This document shows positions 44,791 through 52,337 of a stretch of 64,000 bases of DNA, one piece after another. The translations under genes were made by a program, and so were the position numbers. The notes beneath the pieces were generated by a model, which saw only the letters and a program-made list of their open reading frames with translations, did no database searches and was not told where the DNA came from. Within the stretch, counting starts at the first letter, position 1. Every line of letters starts with the position of its first letter. This DNA is from [Clostridium] citroniae WAL-17108 (lineage in GTDB: Bacteria; Bacillota; Clostridia; Lachnospirales; Lachnospiraceae): NCBI RefSeq assembly GCF_000233455.1, contig NZ_JH376421.1, positions 578,073 to 642,072 of the forward strand, read 5' to 3'.

Positions 44791-44827
44791 GCCATCAGTC
44801 AGACTGCCTGTTAACTTACATCCATCC

Positions 44828-46063
44828 CTATCCTTTTACAACCCCGATGGTCCTGAGCCGTTTGACGGGCACAACAAGGTCCAGCTGGTTATTCATTACT
44901 TCCTGGATATCCTTATAGGCAAACCGGCTCTCCTCCGCAACATCCGCCTTTCCCTTCTTTCCCAGGATTACACCCTGTTTCTGAAGATCCACCATCACTT
45001 CCTCACAGGAAAATGCCGCCATGGCGCCTTTTCTGGAATAGCGGCGTCCTGCTCCGTGGGAGGAGGAGCAAAAGCTCTCCGGATTTCCCTTTCCCATGAC
45101 CACGTAGCTGTATGAGCCCATTGCCCCGGGAATCACTGCAAGTTCCCCGTTTCCGGCCCTCACAGCGCCTTTTCTGTGCACCCATACGTCCTTGTCATAG
45201 TGGTGCTCCAAAGCCGCATAATTGTGGTGGCAGTTGATATCATGGGAAAACTTAAGCTCAAGATCCGTATATTTTCCTATATATTTTTCCAACACGGATT
45301 TTGTGGCAAGCATCATCTTTTCCCTGTTTTCCTTTGCAAAATCCATGGATAGCTGCATCCAGTTTAGGTACTGTCTTCCCTCCCCGGTATCCACGGGCAG
45401 GAATGCCAGCCGGTATTCATCCGGCACATCGCTGTACCATCTCCTGTTTAACTCCCTTGCCTTAAAATGGAAGTAATCGCACACCGACTTTCCGATATGG
45501 CGGCTTCCGGAGTGGATCATCACGCACAGATATCCCTCGTCATCTGCCTGAAGCTCAATAAAATGATTGCCTCCGCCCAGGGTTCCGATCTGGTAAAATC
45601 CTGCTTCCAGCTGCCCTAACAGCTCTGCGTCCTCCTCGTATTTTTCCAGTTCATTAAAGGCATTTTCCATGGTATAACAGGGCATCTCCGTTTTGTGATG
45701 GGCAAATCCCACCGGTACATTCCTCATAATATCCCCTACCATGGCCTGGATAAGGGATCCGTTCCCTGTCATGATCTCCCTGATATCATCCACCTTGATA
45801 TTGGTCTCAGTGTAAGCCATGCCGCAGCCAATATCCACTCCCACTGCATTAGGTATGATCACGCAGTCTGTGGCTATGACCCCTCCGATGGGCATTCCCA
45901 TTCCCGCATGTGTATCCGGCATGAGGCAGACCCATTTATGAAGAAACGGCAGCTGTGACAGATGATATGCCTGCTCCTGACAGCTTTTTTCCAAGTCCTT
46001 GCGTTCCTCCAGCCATACCCTGACCGGGAATCTCATCTCTTCTTTTTCATACATCACAAACAT
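44828..46063 (-). CDS. rtcB: RNA-splicing ligase RtcB
   Basis: A 411-residue RtcB ligase, joining 2',3'-cyclic-phosphate RNA ends to 5'-OH ends with GTP and Mn2+. Metal and catalytic residues are in place: D77 and C80 (VGVDIGCGM), N166-H167 (GGGNHFIEL), H184 (HSGSRHIG), HDINCHHNY (about 274-282) and the guanylylated H336 (SSHGAGRR). The start is the ATG at 46063, about eleven bases after GGAAGG; the longer frame lacks a site. It is divergent from two WYL regulator genes across a 182-bp gap and followed by a Y-RNA-like element and slipin. There is no archease or rtcA nearby. Confidence 0.95.
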   Translation of the reverse strand: MFVMYEKEEMRFPVRVWLEERKDLEKSCQEQAYHLSQLPFLHKWVCLMPDTHAGMGMPIGGVIATDCVIIPNAVGVDIGCGMAYTETNIKVDDIREIMTGNGSLIQAMVGDIMRNVPVGFAHHKTEMPCYTMENAFNELEKYEEDAELLGQLEAGFYQIGTLGGGNHFIELQADDEGYLCVMIHSGSRHIGKSVCDYFHFKARELNRRWYSDVPDEYRLAFLPVDTGEGRQYLNWMQLSMDFAKENREKMMLATKSVLEKYIGKYTDLELKFSHDINCHHNYAALEHHYDKDVWVHRKGAVRAGNGELAVIPGAMGSYSYVVMGKGNPESFCSSSHGAGRRYSRKGAMAAFSCEEVMVDLQKQGVILGKKGKADVAEESRFAYKDIQEVMNNQLDLVVPVKRLRTIGVVKG

Positions 46064-46141
46064 ATATCTCACATCCTTCCATGTATTTGTTTTGCTTTGG
46101 CGGACCAGCGCCATTACTTTTTATGTTTGTTCCTGATCACA

Positions 46142-46168
46142 GCCATATCATAACGTATTTTATATGGC
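46142..46168. promoter_or_regulatory. Inverted repeat in the rtcB / WYL divergent control region
   Basis: GCCATAT (46142-46148) and ATATGGC (46162-46168) are perfect inverted repeats midway between the rtcB and WYL start codons, placed to control both directions. Candidate operator. Confidence 0.5.
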
Positions 46169-46245
46169 AAATCATTTAAAAAAAGTTGCGAACTTCCATT
46201 TCTTCCATATATAATCATATTAATATTGCTTATGAGGTGGGTGCC

Positions 46246-47565
46246 ATGGCTGAATTTCAGGAACTAATAAAGAATTTTGACAGAATCCGGGACTATATGC
46301 GCCAATTTTACATCTATGGCTTTAAGGTGAGAAATGATTTCCAGGACAAAAGCCCCAGGACCTATGACAATGAACGCAGACGAATTGAGAGCTGGCTCTC
46401 CGACTATACCCGGTCCGATTACACATCCAAGGGAAAGCATGTATATATCAATGTGGACAGCAAGTCCATTTCCCAGAATCCCCTGTATGCCGCCTGGAAG
46501 TCCAAAAGCTTTACGGATAATGACCTGATGCTCCACTTTTTTATCCTGGACCAGCTTGTTGACGCTCCTCAGGGCATGACTGCCTCCGCCCTCTGTGATG
46601 AGATATCCCGGGACTACGGCGTTGTCTTTGACATCCAGACCCTGAGACTTAAGCTGAAGGAATACGAAAGCCTCGGCATCCTCTGCTCTGAGAAATCCGG
46701 CCGGAACCTGGTCTACCGGCTGGTGCCGCTGCCACATAATCTGGCAGCTGATCCGCCGCATGGCCTGCCACATGATCTGCCCCCCGGCTTTACATCTGGG
46801 CTGTGGCCCGATCTCATAACCGCCGTGGAATTTTTCCAGGGCGCTGCCCCCTTTGGCTTTATCGGCAGTACGGTGCTGGACCGGGAGGACATGGGCAACA
46901 GCATGTTCCAATTTAAACATCAGTTTATTGTCCATACACTGGAGGACGGCATACTGGCCCAGCTCCTGGATGCCATCCATAGGCAGTGCTCCATTACATA
47001 TGAAAATAAAAGCAGCCGCAGCAACGGGATCAGCACCCACAGCGGAATACCCCTTAAAATCTTTGTCAGCACCCAGACCGGCCGCAGGTATCTGTGCATG
47101 TATTTACCGGAAAACCGCAGGTTCAGCTGTGCCCGCCTGGATTCCATCCAGAAGGTAAATGTCCTGGAGCCATATGAAGCTTATGATAAGGTTCTGGCTG
47201 ATCTGAACCAGAACATGGGGAAATGCTGGGGAGTGTCCTTTGGAAGCGGCAGAAGCCGCCTGGAAGAGATCTGCATCAAGCTTTATATTGATGAGGAAAA
47301 GGAACCTTACATCCTGAACCGCCTTTACAGGGAGGGACGCGGGGGAGAAGTCATGCGGATCCGTGAAAACCAGTACCTTTACACCGGCGTCTTTTTTGAT
47401 ACCAATGAAATGCTGTCCTGGGTCAAGACATTTACGGGAAGGATTCTGGACATACAGGGAACCAGCCAGTTTGCCATTGCAAAGATTACCCATGACTGGG
47501 AAAAGATGTATGAGATGTACTGCACAGAAGAGACAAAGGCAGGTGAAGAACATGGAACTGTTTGA
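46246..47565 (+). CDS. WYL-domain-type transcriptional regulator 1 of the rtcB locus
   Basis: A 439-residue protein beginning MAEFQELIKNFDRIRDYMRQ. The N-terminus has the YGF..R.DF..KSPRTYDNERRRIESWL pattern of this WYL subgroup, a winged-helix region near 95-160 (TASALCDEISRDYGVVFDIQ, LKLKEYESLGIL), and a C-terminal WYL-like ligand domain (ITYENKSSR, GIPLKIFVSTQTGRRYLCMY). The ATG is six bases after GAGGTG. It overlaps the next gene by 14 bp and diverges from rtcB. WYL proteins are often activated by nucleic acids or nucleotides, so sensing of RNA damage is a reasonable inference. Confidence 0.8.
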   Translation: MAEFQELIKNFDRIRDYMRQFYIYGFKVRNDFQDKSPRTYDNERRRIESWLSDYTRSDYTSKGKHVYINVDSKSISQNPLYAAWKSKSFTDNDLMLHFFILDQLVDAPQGMTASALCDEISRDYGVVFDIQTLRLKLKEYESLGILCSEKSGRNLVYRLVPLPHNLAADPPHGLPHDLPPGFTSGLWPDLITAVEFFQGAAPFGFIGSTVLDREDMGNSMFQFKHQFIVHTLEDGILAQLLDAIHRQCSITYENKSSRSNGISTHSGIPLKIFVSTQTGRRYLCMYLPENRRFSCARLDSIQKVNVLEPYEAYDKVLADLNQNMGKCWGVSFGSGRSRLEEICIKLYIDEEKEPYILNRLYREGRGGEVMRIRENQYLYTGVFFDTNEMLSWVKTFTGRILDIQGTSQFAIAKITHDWEKMYEMYCTEETKAGEEHGTV

Positions 47566-48583
47566 TAAAGTATACGGCTGCTACTACAACATTTTAAGGC
47601 ATATGCTCACGGAAGCGGCATCCCGCCCCATTACCCGCAGGGAGATGGAGGATATCTGCAAAACCTACGGTTTTCAGGAGAGTTCCCTGGCCATTCTGCC
47701 AAGGATCGAGGATCATACCTGGCCTCTGTTCCAGGAGGAAACCCCCGGTATCTTCACCTCCCGGCTGCACGGAGCGCCTCCTTCCCTGCCCCTGACAACA
47801 CTGCAGAAATCCTGGCTGAAATCGCTGATCTCAGATCCCCGTCTCTCCCTTTTTCTGGATGACAAACAGCAGCGGGAACTGGAGCGCTGCCTGGAGCATG
47901 TCCCTCCCTTATATGACAACAGTGACTTCTATTATTTCGACCAATATAAAGACGGGGACCCTTACCACACGCCTGAGTACAGGGAACATTTCCATACCAT
48001 ACTCACGGCCATCAGGGAAAACAGGGTCCTGCTGGTTGCCTATGAGGGCAAAAAAATGCGCACCCACACCTATGAAGTGGCCCCTTACCAGCTCCAGTAC
48101 TCCTCAAAGGACGACAAGTTCCGTCTGTGCTGCCTTATGCATTACCGGGGACATTTCTGTAAAGGAACCCTCTTAAACCTGGGTCGTATAAAAGACTGCC
48201 GCTTGTCCCCATCTTCCATACCGGATCATTCCAGGGACCTGCGGTTTAAGCCCGTACAAAAGGCTGCCGAGCCCGTCCTGCTGGAGATCAGCGGTGAGCG
48301 CAACTCTTTGGACCGGTGTATGCTCCACTTTGCCAACTATGAAAAACACACGGAATATGATGAGGAACAAAAATGCTGGCTCTGCTCCATCTATTACGAC
48401 ATGGCGGATGAAACCGAGCTGCTCATAGAGATTCTGTCCTTTGGACCCGTGGTCCGTGTTCTGGGACCCGGATCATTTGTACAGCAGATACAAAGACGTG
48501 TGAAAAGACAACATGAACTATTTTATGATACATTGGGTGACGAGAGTCATGCAGAAGCTTCCATATACAAATGCGGCTTCTGA
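47552..48583 (+). CDS. WYL-domain-type transcriptional regulator 2 of the rtcB locus
   Basis: A 343-residue partner. After an N-terminal region with LTEAASRPITRREMEDICKT it carries a WYL-type core (AIRENRVLLVAYEGKKMRTH, YEVAPYQLQYSSKDDKFRLC) and a C-terminal WCX-like segment (ELLIEILSFGPVVRVLGPGSFVQQI). It starts inside the end of regulator 1 with AGGTGAAG upstream, so the two are translationally coupled and may form a heteromer. A terminator follows at 48599. Confidence 0.85.
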   Translation: MELFDKVYGCYYNILRHMLTEAASRPITRREMEDICKTYGFQESSLAILPRIEDHTWPLFQEETPGIFTSRLHGAPPSLPLTTLQKSWLKSLISDPRLSLFLDDKQQRELERCLEHVPPLYDNSDFYYFDQYKDGDPYHTPEYREHFHTILTAIRENRVLLVAYEGKKMRTHTYEVAPYQLQYSSKDDKFRLCCLMHYRGHFCKGTLLNLGRIKDCRLSPSSIPDHSRDLRFKPVQKAAEPVLLEISGERNSLDRCMLHFANYEKHTEYDEEQKCWLCSIYYDMADETELLIEILSFGPVVRVLGPGSFVQQIQRRVKRQHELFYDTLGDESHAEASIYKCGF

Positions 48584-48598
48584 AATATTGATAAAACA

Positions 48599-48635
48599 GG
48601 CAGCTGCTTACGGATCAGGCAGCTGCCGCTTTTTA
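48599..48635 (+). terminator. Terminator of the two-WYL operon
   Basis: GGCAGCTGC (48599-48607) pairs with GCAGCTGCC (48619-48627), followed by GCTTTTTAT. Confidence 0.75.
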
Positions 48636-48658
48636 TGTCCAGATCAATGATACGTTCC

Positions 48659-48916
48659 CTATTCATTCCCGGCCTTCAGCCAGCGGACCATTTCATCCGC
48701 CAACATTTCCTTTGAAGTACTTTCAGGTTTATCTCCAGTAATATATCGATATGCTTCCACCCATTCTTCCATGGAATAGGAAGCTATATTTATTTTGCGA
48801 AGTGCATATAAAATATCTTCTGTGTAAAAGCTATTATGCAGGTCTGATAAATACTGGCAGCCAGATAAATATTGCAGTCTGGGCAACAGCCCCCCCTGGT
48901 TTTTATTTGACTCCAT
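48659..48916 (-). CDS. Small hypothetical protein divergent from an HTH regulator
   Basis: An 85-residue protein (begins MESNKNQGGLLPRLQYLSGC, ends DEMVRWLKAGNE). There is no signal peptide and it is mostly helical in appearance. AGGAG sits five bases before the ATG. It shares a control region with two identical operator-like repeats with the HTH gene at 49049. A role as a small regulated partner is possible. I do not recognise the family. Confidence 0.6.
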   Translation of the reverse strand: MESNKNQGGLLPRLQYLSGCQYLSDLHNSFYTEDILYALRKINIASYSMEEWVEAYRYITGDKPESTSKEMLADEMVRWLKAGNE

Positions 48917-48964
48917 AAAAACTCCTATTCTGCTTTTCAGCATCTATATTTTCAAATTCCCCGG

Positions 48965-48982
48965 TGCAACCTATACATTGCA
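48965..48982. promoter_or_regulatory. Operator copy 1 of the small HTH divergon
   Basis: TGCAACCTATACATTGCA is a palindrome with TGCAA/TTGCA arms. A near-identical copy lies at 49017-49034, and TACGA/TCGTA arms (48989-49004) lie between them. The set is probably bound by the HTH protein next door. Confidence 0.65.
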
Positions 48983-49016
48983 ATTATATACGACATTTAT
49001 CGTAAAATCAAGGAAA

Positions 49017-49034
49017 TGCAACCTATTTATTGCA
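49017..49034. promoter_or_regulatory. Operator copy 2 of the small HTH divergon
   Basis: TGCAACCTATTTATTGCA repeats operator copy 1 with two changes in the centre, 52 bp away, immediately upstream of the ribosome binding site of the HTH gene, as expected for autorepression. Confidence 0.65.
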
Positions 49035-49048
49035 CTATGGAGGGTGAC

Positions 49049-49306
49049 ATGGAACAAAAACTAAAGCAGGATCTAAGATTGGGACCCAACATCCGTAAAT
49101 ACCGCCTGCAATCTCACATGACCCAGGAGCAGGTAACTGCAAAAATGCAGCTCATGGGCATCAACATTTCACGCAGCATATACTCACAGATCGAAGGTGG
49201 GACTTATAATATCCGTGTATCCGAGCTTGCCGCAATGAAGGAAATATTTAAAGTAAATTATGATTCATTCTTTGAGGGGATCACCCTGAACACCAAAGAG
49301 AAATAG
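49049..49306 (+). CDS. XRE-family HTH regulator
   Basis: An 85-residue single-domain Cro/C1-type repressor: GPNIRKYRLQSHMTQEQVTAKM (helices 1-2), then ISRSIYSQIEGGTYNIRVSE (recognition helix) and a hydrophobic closing helix (LAAMKEIFKVNYDSFF). The ATG follows GGAGGGTGAC. It is divergent from the small gene at 48659 and very likely binds the two TGCAAC...TTGCA operators between them. Confidence 0.9.
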   Translation: MEQKLKQDLRLGPNIRKYRLQSHMTQEQVTAKMQLMGINISRSIYSQIEGGTYNIRVSELAAMKEIFKVNYDSFFEGITLNTKEK

Positions 49307-49324
49307 AGCCAAGATGCGTGCGAA

Positions 49325-49354
49325 CAGGCCGCCTGTCAAATGACAGGCGGCCTG
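49325..49354. terminator. Perfect hairpin between the HTH gene and adhE
   Basis: CAGGCCGCCTGTCA (49325-49338) pairs with TGACAGGCGGCCTG (49341-49354). There is no T-tract on either side, but its place between convergent genes suggests bidirectional termination. Confidence 0.6.
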
Positions 49355-49398
49355 CTCCAAACACAAAGGATAAAGGTATTACCCACAATGGGTACGAA

Positions 49399-52011
49399 TT
49401 ATTTACCGTAGTATGCTTTCAGATACATTTCTTTGATCTCGCTCATCAGAGGATATCTTGGGTTGGCGCCGGTACACTGGTCATCAAATGCCTGTTCTAC
49501 CATGTCATCCAGCCTGTCTAAGAAGTCCTTCTCGTCAATGCCGTAATCTTTGATGCAGGCCTTGATCCCGACCGTCTTCTTAAGTTCCTCAATCTTAAGG
49601 ATCAGCTTCTTAACTGCTTCCGCATCATCCTTGGCCTGGATTCCGCAGAATCTTGCACACTCTGCATATCTTGCCTGGGTATGTGGATACTGGTACTGTG
49701 AGAAAGTACCCATCTTGCGTGGATTCTCAGCAGCGTTAAAATCCACTACCAGGGAAAGGAGCAGTGCGTTTGCAACGCCGTGTGGCAGGTGGTGGAATGC
49801 GCCCAGCTTATGTGCCATGGAGTGGCATACGCCCAGGAACGCGTTGGCAAATGCCATACCAGCCATACAGGAGGCATCGGCCATCTTCTGACGGGCCTCT
49901 ACATTAGTTGGTTCATTGTAAGCAGTGGGCAGGTAATCAAACACGTTCTTCATTGCTTTCAGGGCAAGGCCGTCCGTGTAATCAGTAGCCATAACGGAAG
50001 CGTATGCCTCCAGTGAGTGCACCAGAACGTCCACGCCGGATGCGCTTGTCAGTCCTCTTGGCTGGCTCATCATATTATCCGTATCCACAATTGCCATGTT
50101 TGGCAGAAGTGCATAGTCTGCCAGCGGATACTTGATACCTGTCTCCTGATCTGTGATAACGGCAAATGGTGTAACCTCGGAACCAGTACCGGAGGAAGTC
50201 GGAACAGCGATAAAATATGCTTTCTCGCCCATTTTCGGGAATGTATATACACGTTTCCTGATATCGATGAAACGCATTGCCATGTCCATGAAGTCCACTT
50301 CCGGATGCTCATACAGAACCCACATGATCTTGGCAGCATCCATTGCGGAACCGCCGCCCATTGCGATGATCACATCAGGCTCAAAGTCTCTCATAAGCTT
50401 TGCGCCGGCCTGTGCATTGGCCAGGGTCGGATCCGGCTGTACATCGGAGAATACAGTATAGGTAAGTCCCATCTCATTAAGACGGTCTGTAATCACATGC
50501 GTATATCCATTCTTATACAGGAAGGAGTCTGTTACGATAAATGCCCTCTTCTTGCCCATTACATCCTTAAGCTCATTTAATGCCACAGGCAGACAGCCCT
50601 TCTTAAAGTATACCTTCTCAGGCGCACGGAACCACAGCATGTTCTCTCTCCTTTCAGCAACGGTCTTTATATTCAGTAAATGCTTTACCCCAACGTTCTC
50701 AGATACGGAGTTTCCGCCCCAGGAGCCGCAGCCCAGTGTTAAGGAAGGAGCCAGCTTAAAGTTGTACAGGTCACCGATGCCGCCGTGGGAAGATGGAGTG
50801 TTGATGACAATACGGCAGGTCTTCATCCTTGAAGCATGCTTCATGATCTTCTCTTCCTCGTTCACATTCACGTACAGGGAAGCGGTATGACCGTATCCGC
50901 CGTCTGCTACCAGACGCTCTGCCTTATCCAGCGCCTCGTCAAATGTCTTTGCCTTGTACATAGCCAGTACAGGAGACAGCTTCTCATGAGCAAACTCCTC
51001 GCTGATATCCACGGACTCAACCTCACCGATGAGGATCTTGGTATCTTCCGGTACCTCCACTCCTGCCAGCTTGGCAATGGTTGCTGCCTTCTGTCCAACG
51101 ATCTTGGCATTGAGGGCGCCGTTTACAAGAATGGTCTTGCGGACCTTCTCGATCTCACCCGGCTTTAAGAAATAGCAGCCTCTGTATTCAAATTCGTTTC
51201 TTACATCATTATAGATGGACTCCAGAACAGTTACAGACTGCTCGGAAGCACAGATCATACCATTGTCAAATGTCTTGGAGTGGATAATGGAGTTAACCGC
51301 CATCCTGATATCAGCCGTGTCATCAATGATAACTGGTGTATTGCCTGCGCCAACGCCCAATGCAGGTTTTCCTGAGGAGTAAGCGGCCTTAACCATTCCA
51401 GGTCCTCCTGTTGCCAGGATCAGGTCAGCATCCCTCATAACCTCGTTGGTCAGTTCCAGTGAAGGCACATCGATCCATCCAATAATACCCTCCGGCGCAC
51501 CGGCCTTGACTGCTGCGTCCAGAACCACCTTAGCTGCCGCAATGGTGCATCCCTTTGCGCGTGGATGTGGGGAAATAATGATCGCGTTACGTGTCTTAAG
51601 AGCGATCAGGGTTTTAAAAATAGCGGTGGATGTGGGGTTGGTCGTGGGGATAACTGCTGCAATCAGACCGATCGGCTCAGCGATCTTCTTGATCCCGTAC
51701 TCCTTATCTTCCTCGATCACACCAACTGTCTTGGTATCCTTATAAGCGTTGTAAATGTACTCTGCCGCGTAGTTGTTCTTAATAACCTTGTCTTCCACAA
51801 TGCCCATGCCAGTCTCTGCAACTGCCATCTTGGCCAGAGGAAGACGCATCTTGTCTGCCGCGCTTGCTGCTGCAAAGAAGATCTTATCTACCTGCTCCTG
51901 TGTATAGGTAGAAAAAACTTTCTGCGCTTCACGCATAGCGTTCATTTTTGCGTTCAGTCCGTCCACGCTGTCGATGATTTCCGGAACAACCTGATCGATT
52001 TTTTTTGCCAT
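49399..52011 (-). CDS. adhE: Bifunctional acetaldehyde-CoA / alcohol dehydrogenase AdhE
   Basis: An 870-residue fusion. The N-terminal half is a CoA-acylating aldehyde dehydrogenase (about 1-440; catalytic Cys in SKTFDNGMICASEQS, about residue 240), and the C-terminal half an iron-dependent alcohol dehydrogenase (about 450-870; GGGSAMDAAKIMW and the metal block GVCHSMAHKLGAFHHLPHGVAN). It reduces acetyl-CoA to ethanol and regenerates NAD+, probably as spirosomes. I prefer the ATG at 52011, eight bases after GGAGG, to the ATG five codons upstream. A consensus promoter and Rex-like operator precede it. Confidence 0.95.
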   Translation of the reverse strand: MAKKIDQVVPEIIDSVDGLNAKMNAMREAQKVFSTYTQEQVDKIFFAAASAADKMRLPLAKMAVAETGMGIVEDKVIKNNYAAEYIYNAYKDTKTVGVIEEDKEYGIKKIAEPIGLIAAVIPTTNPTSTAIFKTLIALKTRNAIIISPHPRAKGCTIAAAKVVLDAAVKAGAPEGIIGWIDVPSLELTNEVMRDADLILATGGPGMVKAAYSSGKPALGVGAGNTPVIIDDTADIRMAVNSIIHSKTFDNGMICASEQSVTVLESIYNDVRNEFEYRGCYFLKPGEIEKVRKTILVNGALNAKIVGQKAATIAKLAGVEVPEDTKILIGEVESVDISEEFAHEKLSPVLAMYKAKTFDEALDKAERLVADGGYGHTASLYVNVNEEEKIMKHASRMKTCRIVINTPSSHGGIGDLYNFKLAPSLTLGCGSWGGNSVSENVGVKHLLNIKTVAERRENMLWFRAPEKVYFKKGCLPVALNELKDVMGKKRAFIVTDSFLYKNGYTHVITDRLNEMGLTYTVFSDVQPDPTLANAQAGAKLMRDFEPDVIIAMGGGSAMDAAKIMWVLYEHPEVDFMDMAMRFIDIRKRVYTFPKMGEKAYFIAVPTSSGTGSEVTPFAVITDQETGIKYPLADYALLPNMAIVDTDNMMSQPRGLTSASGVDVLVHSLEAYASVMATDYTDGLALKAMKNVFDYLPTAYNEPTNVEARQKMADASCMAGMAFANAFLGVCHSMAHKLGAFHHLPHGVANALLLSLVVDFNAAENPRKMGTFSQYQYPHTQARYAECARFCGIQAKDDAEAVKKLILKIEELKKTVGIKACIKDYGIDEKDFLDRLDDMVEQAFDDQCTGANPRYPLMSEIKEMYLKAYYGK

Positions 52012-52090
52012 TTCCTTTTCCTCCATTTTTCCTTGTGTTTGTGGTACACTTAGGCTGTACCTGCCTGTTAGGTCTAGGTAATTTTCACTA

Positions 52091-52108
52091 TTGATAATTA
52101 ATTAACAA
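52091..52108. promoter_or_regulatory. Rex-like operator upstream of adhE
   Basis: On the minus strand TTGTTAATTAATTATCAA matches the Rex consensus TTGTTAAnnnnTTAACAA with one departure. It sits just downstream of the -10 box, where binding of the NADH-responsive repressor would block transcription. Confidence 0.7.
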
Positions 52109-52121
52109 TCTCACTGTTTGC

Positions 52122-52150
52122 ATTATAAACCTTCGTTAAAATTATGTCAA
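52122..52150 (-). promoter_or_regulatory. Consensus adhE promoter
   Basis: On the minus strand TTGACA (52145-52150) and TATAAT (52122-52127) are exact consensus elements 17 bases apart. The 52012-52337 gap holds this and the Rex-like site; otherwise it is AT-rich. Confidence 0.85.
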
Positions 52151-52337
52151 TATATATTTTAAATATTTTTGACTTTTAATCATTTCACACCGGATCATCC
52201 TATATATCACTCTATGTATCGTTAAAATTAAATCAAAAAAACGGCAAGAAAAAAGAGAAACAGCCCCGGATCTTCCCGATCCAAAACTGTTCCCCTTCTA
52301 TATAAAGAATCCACATAAAAAATACTTCTATTGCATT

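Noticed and set aside
49325..49354. Insertion-sequence terminal repeat
   Set aside because: The two arms are only two bases apart and nothing like a transposase is near; it is better read as a terminator hairpin.
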